A DNA stretch of 64,000 nt from NCBI GenBank assembly GCA_013397075.1, contig VWZS01009726.1, positions 333,233 through 397,232 of the forward strand, written 5' to 3'. A program made the translations under genes and the position numbers. The notes beneath the pieces are model-generated. The model was not told the DNA's origin, made no database searches, and saw only the letters and a program-made list of their open reading frames with translations. Position 1 is the stretch's first letter. Each line of letters opens with the position of its first letter. Below are positions 1 to 13,603 of the stretch, in pieces. Source of the DNA: Rhabdornis inornatus (taxonomy: Eukaryota; Chordata; Aves; Passeriformes; Rhabdornithidae).

Positions 1-636
1 GATTCAACTTCTTCAATCAAAAATCACCACTACACTTTAACCTGAACACATACCAAGCGTAAGTCACAGAAATAACTCAAGCATCTTAAACTCAAGTTTA
101 ATTTTAAAAAGCCTAACAAAATCAGAGCTCAAATAAACAAATGCAGACACTCTGCATGATGAATCTTGGCCCGCAAGATTAAAATACCTGAGCACCAGTT
201 CCTTCTTCATCAGTGGTTGCTGAGGGTTGAAAACACAAAATGGAGTTTAACCTATAAAATAGAATTAGTTTTTACAATTTGCTGTGAACTGCAATTTGAA
301 AATTATTTTCCTTGAAGTGACCCCAAAAGGCATTATTCTAAGCTATCTGTTATGTCACATGGGTGTACAAGCTTTCTGGCACCAGCCTCAAAAGCATGAA
401 GTACATGAAATCCTGAAAAGGCGGCATAGTCAACTTACTACCTTTAAAATTTATTTATGCACAAAGTATTCACCAAAGCCTGTACCAAATACATTTGGCA
501 CAGAAAGCCAAACCTTTTTGTTCTGTATTTCACTTCTAACAAGAGCAACTGCTCTAACAATGCGCAGTATCACTAGAAGATGACACTGAATTATTTCTTC
601 TGTTGAAAAGCTGGCTACTCAGAAATGAGATAACAA

Positions 637-1058
637 AACACAGAATGGCTTGGTTTGGAAGGGACCTGAAAGATCATCTAGTTTCAATCCCCTGCCATGG
701 GCAGGGAGGTTGCTCAGAGCTCCATCTAGCCTGGCCTTGAACACTTCCAAGGATGGTGCATTCACAACTTTTCTGGGAAACTTGGTCCAGAGCTTCATCA
801 TCCTCAAGATAAAGAATGTTTTCCTAATATTTTATGTAAATCTACTCTCTTTCAGTTTAAACCCATTTCCCCTTGCCTTATCACTCCAACCCCCTGTAAA
901 AAGTCTCTCTCCATCTTTCTTGCAGGCTCCCTTCTGGTACTGGAAGGCCACAATCAGTTCACTCCAAAGCCTTATCTTCTCCTGGGTGAAAAACGTTCCA
1001 TCCCTTTGGTGTCTTGGTGATCATCTTGGTGTCCCTCCTCTGGGCTCACTCCAGCAGT
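637..1058 (-). mobile_element. CR1-type LINE fragment, 3' end to the left (left copy)
   Basis: The plus strand begins with an ACAGAATGG..TTTGGAAGGGACCTGAAAG motif, the reverse complement of a CR1 3' end. It continues with the CR1 3' region (the CATCTAG, CTTCCAAGGATGG and TTTCAGTTTAAACCCAT blocks). The element is therefore on the minus strand and 5'-truncated by the gap. Bases 652-1058 are repeated exactly at 1223-1629. Confidence 0.85.
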
Positions 1059-1222
1059 NNNNNNNNNNNNNNNNNNNNNNNNNNNNNNNNNNNNNNNNNN
1101 NNNNNNNNNNNNNNNNNNNNNNNNNNNNNNNNNNNNNNNNNNNNNNNNNNNNNNNNNNNNNNNNNNNNNNNNNNNNNNNNNNNNNNNNNNNNNNNNNNNN
1201 NNNNNNNNNNNNNNNNNNNNNN
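1059..1222. other. Assembly gap (164 N)
   Basis: This is a run of undetermined bases. Its two flanks carry the same 407-bp CR1 sequence, so the gap probably marks a failed join or false duplication, not 164 bases of missing unique DNA. Confidence 0.95.
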
Positions 1223-1757
1223 GGTTTGGAAGGGACCTGAAAGATCATCTAGTTTCAATCCCCTGCCATGGGCAGGGAGGTTGCTCAGAGCTCCATCTAG
1301 CCTGGCCTTGAACACTTCCAAGGATGGTGCATTCACAACTTTTCTGGGAAACTTGGTCCAGAGCTTCATCATCCTCAAGATAAAGAATGTTTTCCTAATA
1401 TTTTATGTAAATCTACTCTCTTTCAGTTTAAACCCATTTCCCCTTGCCTTATCACTCCAACCCCCTGTAAAAAGTCTCTCTCCATCTTTCTTGCAGGCTC
1501 CCTTCTGGTACTGGAAGGCCACAATCAGTTCACTCCAAAGCCTTATCTTCTCCTGGGTGAAAAACGTTCCATCCCTTTGGTGTCTTGGTGATCATCTTGG
1601 TGTCCCTCCTCTGGGCTCACTCCAGCAGTCCCTGTCCCTCCTGTGCAGGGACCCCAGCTCTGGATGCAGTGCTCCAGGTGGGTCTCAGCAGAGCAGAGCA
1701 GAGGGGCAGAATCCCCTCCCTGCCCTGCAGGAGCTCTGGATGCAGCCCAGGACACAT
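1223..1757 (-). mobile_element. CR1-type LINE fragment (right copy, more complete)
   Basis: This repeats 652-1058 exactly, then continues through further CR1 sequence (CAGCTCTGGATGCAGTGCTCCAG block) to a GCAGCCCAGGA motif at about 1752. The orientation is minus, with the 3' end on the left. It has no intact ORF and is a dead 5'-truncated copy. Confidence 0.85.
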
Positions 1758-3807
1758 AACACACAGATTCCTTTTGAGCAATCTGTGATTGTTATATGCT
1801 ATGATACAAAGGGAAAAAATATAATAAAGGAAATTATTTTACCCCCATGCACTTTTCACACTGATTCTTTAGCTTTTATGACACCTTTTACTGTTTGGTC
1901 AAAAGCAGACACTACCTCTAAAGGCTGAGTGGCTCAGTGAAAAACAGAAACATAAATTATAGCTTACTACTTTGTTAGTTCATAAGACACTACCTTTGTT
2001 TGCCTGCAATATCATGAACATACTATCACCACAAATAATTCTGTCACTTTGCAATGAATAGCATCAGACAGGGAGTTTAAACTGACAAGCCTATTAGAGC
2101 AGACTTAGCTAATCTAAGTGATGCAGGGAAGTTATGCTCTTTTTTTAGTGTCCAGATACAGCCAGTCTTTTTCTGTCTCATTCTGTATGACTTTGAAGAA
2201 AGATACAAGAGGCAAAAAGTGAGAGGTAGAAAGAAAATAAGCAGACCACACAAAGCAAGTACACAGTATGCTCCCAAGGATCTCCTATCTTCTCTCCACG
2301 CTTAAAATTACTACATACAGATGTTTTTTCATAAATATGTTATTTCATCCATAAAAGAAACCTGGAAGACAGTAGGCAAGAACAACTTCCTCATTCTTCA
2401 CAGGCAAACCTGAACTAATTTCTCCTGTCTAGCCCAGCAGTCACCAGAAGGGATGAAAATTCAGGGAGCTATTTGAAACTGACACCAATATAAACATCAC
2501 CTTTAGACACTCCTGGATTTTCAAATCCAAGGTTATTTTCTATTAAGTAGATATATATCCTTACTTGATGAATAATAAAATGGAGCAACATTCATATTAA
2601 CTCTTAAGGTTTCCCCTTAACTGTACCTTCCCAGTATCACAGAAGATTGATTAACTCCCCCATCAGTTTTCTCCTGTTACCATTCTGCACTACCTTGGGC
2701 CAGCAAGCAAGAAGTACAATTCAGGTCTATGAAATATAGGGGGGTCAAGTTGTTCTTTGCTTCTTTAATTTACCAATCCATATTACACAGCAGTAAAACT
2801 TCACCCGCAGTCATGATTGGGGATTAAAAATTCCTACATTCATCCTTTCATTTCCCATTCCTGGAAAGGAGCAGACTTCTCTTAAACCACTGACCTATGA
2901 ACAACAGAAACACATTGCTGTGTATTCTGAAGCTCTTTATACATAACTCAGGCCTTAGGTCATGTAGCTAATTACTGATTCACCCCTACCAAAAGTATGC
3001 CTGTCTAAAGTTTGGTGCAGACTCAGATTCAAAACCTGAAACATCAGAGAACCAATACAAAATGTGTACATTCTTGGTGTGAAATAAATCAAGGAAATTA
3101 TTTTACTAAAGAAAGGAATTTTGTATTTTATTCAGTATATTTATTTATACTAAATAAAGGAATTTTGTAATTATGAGATGCCAACTATCCTCTACATATA
3201 CTCTTCCCTTCCAGCACAGTGTATTAGTTTGTTTTCACTAGAGACTCGATCCTGAGTATTACAGCACTAATATTTAAGTTATTTTTACTTATACTTTTAC
3301 AAAAAAAAAAACCTTGCTGTTGATGCCCTGTACTTCAGTTTCAGGGTAACTAAATAAAACTCTTTAAATAATCTGCTAACAATCACAGAAAATCTGGAAA
3401 TCCTAAATTCAGACCATGGATTAGAGGGGAGTTATTTTATGTTGAAGACAGAACTTGCATGGAGTGAGAATATTTTATTAAAAATAATGCTGACTGCAAA
3501 TCTTGTCATCCCAGAACTCCTCAAGTTTCAAACTCACTGAACAGTTCTGGTTGGAGAAAAATTGAGGGGTAGAAAGGATCAATGACATGATAAATATATC
3601 CCAGCAGTCATAAGGAGGATTTAACTTTTCAGAAAGGAACACAGATGGGTGGCTCCTGTGGTGTTTTGATTGAGATGCTCTCATTTTGCATAATCTTTTC
3701 TTACAGAATTTTAAAAAGCTGGCAGAAGGAAAGCCACACGCCACTGAAAAATAGCTGCTTAAAAAGATTAAGAAAGCAAGTAGGCAGAAATCCAGCAAAA
3801 TTAGTAC

Positions 3808-3973
3808 CATTCAGTCCACATGCTTGTTCCTTTTCCATCAGGATGGCCCGTCTTCTCCTTAGAGTATTATTTGCACCATAGACAATATGAGGATGGGGTG
3901 TTCCCTCCTTCTGTGGATGCTTTTTAATGGGCTCAATGAAGTAATCCCCATGGGGCAGATGGAAATATCCAGT
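3808..3973 (-). CDS. ADAMTS12: ADAMTS12 exon 3: end of propeptide block with cysteine switch
   Basis: This 166-bp exon encodes residues 165-219 plus one base. It begins TGYFHLPHGDYFIEPIKKHP, very close to the mammalian TGFF-LPHGDFFIEP segment, and ends ACGLN. Cys216 in CGL is the expected cysteine switch that holds the catalytic zinc in ADAMTS propeptides. The acceptor TTTTCAG ends at 3974 and the reading phase is 0, exactly continuing exon 2. The donor is AATG|GTACTAA at 3808/3807, a weak match beyond GT, but the resulting phase 1 agrees with the gene structure I expect from mammals. A run of four arginines (203-206) and an NNT sequon (Asn199) lie where mammals have a less basic segment. The next exon, with the main furin site and the start of the protease domain, is not in the window. 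Confidence 0.95.
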
Positions 3974-6900
3974 CTGAAAATAAGCACAAAAGAGTTAATC
4001 TCTTCTGTCCAGTACTAGAAGTCAAAAACAAATATACTCCATATCACCAACCCCAAGCTTTCCTCATAAACCAGTCATTACACCGGAGAAATACGAACAG
4101 AACAAGTTTTCAGTATTTATTTTGCTGCATGCATCTAGGCTGTTTCATACCTCACAACCATTACAGTCCAAAGGGAAACAGAAAAAATATCTCCTTCCTA
4201 ATAACCTGAAACTGAGGCAAAGACTCTCATATTTTTACAAAGCCACTAAAAGGTCAAAAGTTGATCTGCCGAACATGATGCACGAGGAAGAGCTGCATCT
4301 TGTTCTTCTGGCGTTTTGCATACATTCCCTGGAGATCAAGACCGGAATAGAAGCTGTTTCATAAGTGTAAATCGAAACTCTGTTCCCAGCTGCAGTCCCA
4401 CAATCAATTACCCAACCCATCAGACGGGCTGGACCGTGTGGTCCATGTTTGATTCGGACTATAAACCCTCACTGGCCCCCAGGCAACACTACAATGGAAT
4501 AAATAAGAAGTTTTTCATAAATTAGCAACCCATTAAGAACATCCAGTAGATCAACTAACAAAGTCTGCAACATTTTACATGCTGAAACTTTTGAGCCAGC
4601 CTCCCTGCTTTGCCTAAGCCACAGGGCCCTTAATACCTATCCGGACTGCACAGGATCCTTTTACACCTCACTCTGCCATGATCCAGGACAGACTTCCAAC
4701 CAGGCATGACCTTGGTCCACTGTGTCTCAGCATTTTGATAGGGACTGCAAGCATTGCAAAATCATTGCATTGCCCTTCCATGTCAAGATGTATGGAGCAG
4801 CATTAAATCTAAAAGCAAAGGATCTACTAGACCACACTGGGGATGTGACAGGAGGCAGGGGTATTCCAGTCTTATGGCTTTGTTTCCCCTTCACTTTCTT
4901 GCTGTGGTCAGTGCATCACTCTTAGCCTATTCCGGAAGAGGGAAAAAACTGCAGTAACACTCTGCTCCTGCAGCTGCTGCATTCAAACATAGACTGACAG
5001 ACAAATTTTGAAATCTTTTTAAATACTCCAAAACCTCAGAGTTTCTCTGGATGGTAGGGAAAGCCAGTATGAGGGTAAGGATATGAAAGAAATCATATGA
5101 ATGTAAGGAAAGCACTCTTATAATAGAAAACAACCATGGGCTCTATATACAAGGAGACAAAGGGCTGCTCAGTGAGATACCTTCTGCCTCCACACCTACT
5201 GCCACAGGCCCAATACAGCAAACCTGTACAAATAAATAACTGTGACTGTCATTTTACAGTTTACCCAACAGTTCTGAAGATCAGACACTCCTTCTTTCCA
5301 ATGGAAGCCAAAGTTTTAAAGCCAGAGGTTGGCACTGGTTTGAAGTGTGTTTATACCCCTAAAGCATCAAAGGTTCAGGACTCATAGTCTTATGTGTTTG
5401 TTCATCTGGGATTACAGCTACTGCCTGTATGAGTTTTGTTTCATTCTTACATAAAAAGTGATTGAGACTTCTAATTATTAAATAACACACAAAGAATGCT
5501 CACGTTTCTTTTTAAATCATAAATCAAGGCATAGGACCAGAGCCACACTACAGAAGTAGTGGTTTTATCCGCGCTCATGTTGGATAAAACTGTTAGACAA
5601 GAGTGAATCCATACAGCAAAAATGCACCTACAGTGGTCAGACCAGGAAGTCAGTGACATGGCTTTCCTTATGCTACTCAGGGAATCAATGCACCTTCCCA
5701 AATCCTTGCCCATTCCTTTTCATTCCACAGGGCTCAATCTTTCCTGGATATTTGTAATTTGTGCCTGGATTATTTTATTATTTTGTGGGGTTTTAAGACA
5801 GTTGGGACATGAAGAACTAGCCATCTTCATTTGCAGACCCTGATTTTTCAGAGCAAGTGGCAATAGCTGCTGGATTACTGTGTCAAGGTCCACCTGCAAC
5901 AAGAAAAGCCAGACAATCCTATAAAAGGTGAAGTAAGCCTGTCAGTGGTAACCTCAAGCTCCTTCATCAATGCTTGCATGTTAAAATTCAGCTGTCTATC
6001 CAAGCTGTATGGAGCACAGGAAAAAGCAAAACTTCATTATATGATGTGACTGTAAAAGACCATTTCCAGCACACAGGGGCTTTCCAAAAGCTTCCAGAGA
6101 CTTCCAGCACTTACTAAATTCTTGCTTTGCATTTGTACTTTCACCCTGCACAGGCTATCCATCAAGAAATTAAATGCTGACACTAACTGAGTCCAAAGAA
6201 AAAAAAGACCAATCTTCATATTAAACTTACTTCAAAGCACTGAGGACTGGCGAAATTCCCTCTGCTGATTAAATACATCTTTAGTTTTGCTCCTCATAGC
6301 TGTTCTTTTCTGACTCACAAATATAACAGCAAGAATTTTTCATTTAAATCCATCAGATTTCAAGTTATGTAAATACAATATAAGCTTTTCTGAGGAGTTT
6401 GTAGCTTTACCTGCTTTTGAGTGCATTCACATAGCATCAGAATACACAAAGGAGGGCAGTTATGAAAGCCTCATCAGAAAAAAGCCATTCATATTTACAT
6501 TTATGAAAGGGTTTATTTATCACCACAGAAAAAAATTACTGCAGAGAAATTTTTCGCATTTGAACTTCCCTATGAAAAGCTACTATGTAATACAGCAACA
6601 AAAATGGCAAGAAAATAGGGGTGGGGGTGAGTGTTTGTTTGGGGGTATGTGTTTCCCTCAAAGCCTATGGGTGAAAATCTACAGATCTACCACAGTATTT
6701 TTTTATTAACGGTTGTTCTCCCCTTTTTCAAATCCCACTCTTTGCCCTCAGATTCTGACATGCTGTGGCTGCAAATGATTACCATACTGTATTTGGGAGT
6801 GCTGCTACCTCACTTAATGGGATTTTTAATTCATGTGCCTCATTATTTTGACACAAACATCTCCCTGAACACATTACATCTCCTAAACTGCATGTCACTT

Positions 6901-7275
6901 ACCAAAAGGATAATGATGATTCTGGGACACTTCTGACCTAAAGTTTTCAACTAACTGTTTTGATTTTCAGTAGAATCTGCATTTTCCAGTGGAAAGCACA
7001 TACTTTTCACATATTTTTTTCAGTCAAAAGCTTGGGGGTTTATCAAAATACATTTTCTGGCATACTTTTTTCCATCAGTTCCACGTGGGAAGCTGAAGCT
7101 GAGTCCTGTGGGAAGGGAAAGAGCAGCTTTACCCTTGGCTATGGTTTTGAAATTGCAATACTACTCCAGACAGGAGGGCCTGGAATCAGTGAGTATTTGT
7201 GAGGAGAAAAAGGGAAGGAAAAAATAGCAATCTGTAGTCTAAAGTTACAATAACTGAGAATGTTAACAAAAATGC

Positions 7276-7295
7276 CTAAATAAATAAATAAAAAT
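7276..7295. repeat. (AAAT)n short microsatellite
   Basis: About four to five copies of AAAT/TAAA in intron 2. Confidence 0.8.
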
Positions 7296-10200
7296 CTGTA
7301 GTGAGAACAGTGAGCAACTCCCTGAAATCAAACAATATTTCCGACAACAAATTTCATACAGTATTTTTAACAACAGGACAGTGAAAGAATCTGAAAACAT
7401 AGTGACTTTTAGAAGCAACATGAAACTAAAATAAGATAACAAGATCCTGGTTTTACCTTTAGGTACTTTGCTCCAGGTGTTTATTATAACTGTAATACAT
7501 GGTAAGAGAAATTAGGTCTGAACATAAGAATTAAAGAAAAAATTGTGACATATGAAACATGCATTACCAGAACTGCAGCTGAAAATAATCTAAACTCAGT
7601 TGGTGAAGTAAATGATCTGTTAACATTACACATGCTGAATTTAGTTTAGCTAATCACTTAGCTCCTTTCTGTACGTCCCTTTTTTTCCCAGGGATCTTTC
7701 TTTTTTTAAATTTCTCATCTGTTCCTATTTCAGCCAAAAGAATAATCTGGCATCCAGATGAGATTTTTCACTACATCCTCAGACACAGCCAGAAAAAAAT
7801 ACATCTGCTGTGATGTTGCTCAGAACAGAAAGAGGTTGGGGCTTTTAGGTCCTGAGTAATTTCATGAAAGACTTTTATGAACACCATCCACAGAAAAGAA
7901 GAGCACTGTAACTCTTACACACTTCTACAGAAAAAAACTATGCTTTTAGCATGTCTTAAGAAAGAAGGTGTTATGATACTTAAACACAGCCTTGAGGTTT
8001 AACGTAGCTTTGGTCTGACATTAAAACAGTTTATTTTTATGACAAAGTAAGTAAAAGAACAGAATACTACAATTCTATGAAATTTTACGTTCTTTTGTCA
8101 CACTTGCTATAATTTTTAGGAACAGCCAGAAAACTGGCCAGAGGTACAGAGTTATGCCATGGACAATGTGGACTCAGAAAGTTCAGACACAGAGGACAGG
8201 GGAAAAAAATAGCCATATTTACAGCAAGATGGACTTTTGTGGAATAAAGTCAGGTATCTGGAGAGGAAGAATTGTCTGACGTCTTCCAGTTGCCAGGTTC
8301 CTACGGGACAGACATCAGTTCTGGATACTTCAGAGAGATGGGTCTTTCTGGCTTGGGGCACATCCTCAGCCAAGGAGAGAAGTCAAGTCTCTAGGGCCAT
8401 GTCTATCAGCTACCATACAACTACTTAAGATGCACAATCACTCAGCTGAGAGACTTGGCAGAGATCAATACTCTGGGTTATAGCATCAGCTGGACAGAGA
8501 CCACACTCGACTTGGTTTCTTCTTTTCACTCTTCCTGAAGAGTGAAAGGACAAAGGTTATCTAGGATAAATCTTAAGAATCTAAGGCATTAAAAATCCCC
8601 ATTCCTTTATAAAAACATGTAAGAGAAGCAAACAGTCCAAAATATACCTTCATCTGCCCCTCTGCTGTGTTACAGACATACTTCATTAAATAATTCTGAA
8701 TCAGGTGTCACTTCTATGGACCTTGAACTCACTGCAAGCTTTGCATCTCACACAGAATCTGAAGCAGCCTAGGTACATTCATTTCTACTGAAGGAAATTC
8801 TCTATTAAATTAACTGCAGCATGCTCACTTGAAAATGCACAACTTGGAACACATAATTTTAAAAGACATCTTTTTTCATGCTTCATTCAGGTCATGGCAT
8901 CCTCCACTACCATCTTTATTTTCCATCCTAAAAACATTTACTGCTTCTTCTATTTTGTGTTTTTCCTTAAGAATTAACAGTCCAGGTATCTTATTCCTAG
9001 ATTCACTTGTGAATGCCCAGTTGCTGCAGCTATATTTGCATTGTAGAAATATCCCATCTTCTTTTCTCATTACAGAAGACCCACAAATGATGATAATTGC
9101 TTGTCCATGAAGTTTCTTTGAGCCTTGTCAGGTAGCATCTCTCCAGCTTTGAAATCCAGCAGTTCATGAGGAACATGAAGCTCCTACATCTCTAACTGTG
9201 CCCAGCAGTCACTTCTGTTGTCCAGCTCCTTTCCCCACTCTCATTTAATACTTTTTGAAATAAGTCCCATTGGATTCACACAAGACAAAACTGTCCTTCT
9301 TTGCTGCATTTAAAGCCCAGACACACCATTAAATTCCAACAGGATAAACTTTTTTGCCCACTAGAGTACTAGCAGCTGAACATTTTTATGGTCTTGAAAA
9401 AGAGCAAATATTTTAATAAATTTTACACAGCTTTCAGTGCTGGTTAGAGTAAGCTGAAACAAGGTGTGTTTTCCACAAACAGAGCATCCAGAAGGTAGAT
9501 GGTGTGGCACAATTGATTAATAATTAATTAACTCAAACACAGTTTCAACACTTCTTCTGTTTACCAGTGTGATTTTCACACTGCAGCTGAGACAGACCAC
9601 CAAGGAGTGCCTGAAGCCCAGAGCACTCTGAAGATCTAAGGTGCCTTCTGTCAGTATTTCCTTGTTGCTCAATTGCTGCTGAGTCCCCTGGGTCTTTGAG
9701 AAAGACACAGTCACAGTTTTTTGGGCTGCCTGGTCTGTCCAAAGGCAGTGAGGAGACACCCCACCAGCAGAGCCTGGCTGCGTGGTGCCTCACCAGTGCT
9801 CCAAGACACACAGCAAGTTTTATCAGTTGAGTAAGTTACCCTAAGAACTAAATATACCCAGAAATAAATATACTTTTTCCTCCTGCAAAAGTCAGCTGGG
9901 TCACACTGGCACTGCATCGAGCAAGGACTATGAGAAAGTAATAAGTTCTCCAGCTCTACCTCAGGGTGAATACAATAGCAAGCTAAATATAAATTTGAAA
10001 ATCAATCAGCTTTGCTATGCAGCTTGAAGGACGCTCTTTGGTGAACAATAACATAACTTTCATGAGTTTCTTACTATTCCTCATACTTATGCTTTCCCCT
10101 TTCCCCTCCTTCCCTGCTTTTATATTGGAAGAATTAATGGCAACTAGTGGGGAAAGAAGTAATAAAAACCCCGCTGCTTTTCCAAGAGCAAGAAGCTTTG

Positions 10201-12921
10201 ACTTTAGTCCCAAGAGGGTGAGATTATCAAGTTTTCACTTCATTTAGGATCAAAAAACAACTCAGGCAAGTGTTACTGTTCTGAGACAAAACAAAGAGTT
10301 TGCCCAAATCCTCCAAAGACAGTTTCAGAGAGTAAGAAAGAGCAACAGCTGTTTTCTTTACAGAAAATACTGTCAGAATATCTCACTCCAATTTTTATAA
10401 TCAAATTTGTTCAGAAAGCACTGTATCCAGGGGGCTTATATTGTACAAACTGCAGATTTTTATCTCATTAATATTAAAACTGCCTTTTAAGAAAATGCAA
10501 ATTAACTATGCAAAAATAGTTTGTACTTCTCAGCATTTGAAATCCCCTCTGACACTTTGAATGAGAAGTTTTGAAGCTTTGATTTAGAGCCCAGTACATT
10601 TTCACAGTTCGCAAAACAGGTTACATTCGATGATTTAAAGCCTATCTAATGCTGAAGAGTAAAGATTTAACACCAGATTGTTAAGAGGTTCTGTGCCTAA
10701 ACAGTGCTTTCTATTAGGAATAAAAAGACAGGCAAGAGGATTCACGAAGCACACATGATCTTTAATCACAGAGACAGAAAGCACCATTTTGATTTGGCTT
10801 CCTGTTCACTTATATTCTAAAACTAATTTCAAGCCAGTGAGCACGACAATGTTAATATTGCAGAGTTCAAACTTTATTAGAGAATAACTAAATGCAAACA
10901 TTTGATCAAATGACAAGTGGCTTTGTTTCTATTGACAAGTATTGTTTGTATTACTGCGACCTACAGGACCCCCAGTCAACAGCCAGAAAGCAGAGATACA
11001 AATGATGACAGCTGCCACAACATGTGCAGATAGATGGAAGAAAGCACAATTATCCCGTTCTCCAGTGGATAAAAGTCTGTCAGGAACTTTACTCCTTTCA
11101 ACAGCAGAGCAAGGGAAGGTCACAGCCAAACTTCTTTCTCTCCATAGAAATTATTTTGCTTGATGAAGAAGTCTGTGAGGAAAAGCAACATTGGACTGAC
11201 CCACCTGTTGATGCTCTTTTTACTCTGTTCAGCCCAACACCAAGAAGTGGTGTCAGGAGAAGACAGGATATTTTAGGTCTGCACTTCTCATCATAGGTGT
11301 GTTGGGAGAGGAAGATTCTGCCTCTCTTTTCTCCAAACTCATGAAGCTTCACAGCACAGACAGGACTTGGGAATTAATTTCAGCATGCCATGGAAGGGTC
11401 ATGCCATCACTTACCATCATTTCAAGGTGACTTTAAAGGCAGCCCATACTGTTACTCTCAGCCTCTACTTACCACCCATGTTTCCAATGCCTTTCAGAAG
11501 GTGACTTCCTAGTACCAAAGAAGCAGCACTGTGACATGGGAGAATCTTCCAGTGAATCCATGAGGAGTCATGGATTTTGCCCAACAACTGCACCTTGAAA
11601 CACACTGCCCTTATTTCCAGGGTGGTGTGAGAAAGCAGCTGCTCCATTTGCTCTGCACAGCCTTGTGACAGCCTGCAAGCCATGCTCAAGCTGCAGCTTG
11701 TTGTGCTATCCCTGGGGAGGAATGAAGGGGAAGGGAGATTATCAAAACCAAATACCTTACAAAACAGGAAAATTCAGTCCTGGCTGAGGGCAGCTGCAGC
11801 ATGTGAGTGACACATTACACCAAAAAGGTTATTCTGCACCACAAACTAGTCTTTGTTTAGAAAAGGACTGAAGGTAGAAACGGAGATGTGGAAGGAGAGG
11901 GGAGAAGAAATTAAATGAAACTATAAAAACAGGATTCAAACTGAGACCCAGGACTTGCAGGACAAAGTGCAGTCTCTACTAGTACACAGCTCATGCTCAG
12001 CAGGTGCCACTCTGGGAACCAGCATGATGGCAACTGGCAGTCACCACAGAGTCACTTGACTTCCCTGGTTATTCCTGCCAGCCTGAGAAGGCAGAATGAT
12101 ACGGTTTCATGACTGCATCTGCCACACCACAACAAGTGTTTTTACAAATCTAGTATGACTCCCAGCTCATTCTCATACACACCAAAGCTGGAGGCTGATC
12201 TGCTTCAGCATTGGATTCAGGTCAGTTTAAAAGCACAAAGCATTTGAGTTAGCTCTGAATGCAATGTAAATCCCTCTTTGAAGCCTGAATTCTGACTGAA
12301 ACCCATTCCCACTAATATGAGAGGTACAGTACACACACTGATATATCATCAAATTTACCTGTGTACACAAGACACTACAGCTCACAGGCAGAAAGTTAGC
12401 TTCTCTCTCAGAGCTGCAGAGAAATGACCTATACTGTGAAATACAAGTTGTGCAAAATCCCACTCTAGTAAAAGCAAAAGCCTGCAAGACAAACAAATAC
12501 TCCCCAATCTACTAAAAAATCAAGTTTCTGCTCAAAACGTGGCAGGATATACTCAATAAAAAACAAATACAAAACCAGTAACTCAGTAAACTACTTAGAC
12601 AAAGACCAGCATCAAAACTGGTAATTTCCTGGACTCTTCTGCTGGGAGAGTGATGTGATGAAACGTCAAGGGTGTCTGAGGCGATACACGTTAAAGTGCT
12701 TCTGAAGCTGGTAGGAAATCAACAAGTTCAACACTTTCCAGAGAAAGGCTGTGTGTAATAAGCACCTTAAAAGGCTGGGAAACAGAAACGTGGGGAAGCA
12801 GCAAGTGGCATAGACAATCTGCGGAGTTCCAGCCTTTTTGCCCTAGCAAAATACATAGGGAGCTTCAAAACAAGCTGGCAGAAAACCAAGTATTTTTTCA
12901 CCCAAGTCAGGAGGTCCCTTA

Positions 12922-13137
12922 TGCTGGGACCCCAGCTCTGGATGCAGTGCTCCAGGTGGGTCTCAGCAGAGCAGAGCAGAGGGGCAGAATCCCCTCCCTG
13001 CCCTGCTGCCCACAGGGCTCTGGGTGCAGCCCAGGATACAGTTAGGTTCTGGGCCAAACATGTCTCTCCAGTTTAGAAACAAGGATGTCATGTGGCACAG
13101 CATCAAATGCTTTGCTCAAGTCCTGCTAGATGCCACA
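12922..13137 (-). mobile_element. CR1-type LINE fragment in intron 2
   Basis: The left part is nearly the same as 1650-1752 (GACCCCAGCTCTGGATGCAG onward). It continues further into the element with a GATGTCATGTGGCACAGCAT-like block and a GTCCTGCTAGATGCCA block known from CR1. It lacks the 3' terminus and the coding frame. The limits are approximate. Confidence 0.75.
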
Positions 13138-13603
13138 AAAAAACTGGAAATTAGAAATGTTTTAGGGAGACACCAGAAATGGCTGGATAAATCTATGTAG
13201 GGAAGATTAGTCCCTCATTTTTTAATAGAAAAATACCGCCTGCAGCTTAGAAACAGACTGTACGTCAAGGGGATATTCCTACTTTCCAGCATTCTCTTAT
13301 GCCTCTTGCCAGGAATCTGCTATTGATCATGATTTCCTTCTGAAAGTCAGTCACATACTCAACAAAGTCAAGGGTCTGGAAAATAAAAACCCTCCACCAA
13401 GAAGGAAATCTCAATCTGCTGCTCAGATGCTATCTTTGTGGGACATTTTTCAGTAGAAAAAGAGACTTTCTTGGTTGAGTACTTCTTCATCCTTTTTGCA
13501 GTCCAAAGGGCTTGTTCCCATCGTACCTTTCATGCTCCAGGTTTCCATTTCCTTGAAGCTGTAACATCAGCCTGAGATAACCTCCAGGGACATCACAGCA
13601 GAA

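Larger units (their letters stand above)
1..3807 (-). other. ADAMTS12: ADAMTS12 intron 3 (partial, 5' part)
   Basis: This stretch follows the exon 3 donor and runs off the left edge. I looked for the catalytic-domain exon (the ERWVETLVVAD type start) on the minus strand and did not find it. The content is AT-rich unique sequence, a CR1 fragment, an assembly gap and a short poly-A tract near 3300. No other gene is recognisable. Confidence 0.8.

Noticed and set aside
650..1928. Long open frames crossing the N run
   Set aside because: They are translations of CR1 sequence and of undetermined bases.
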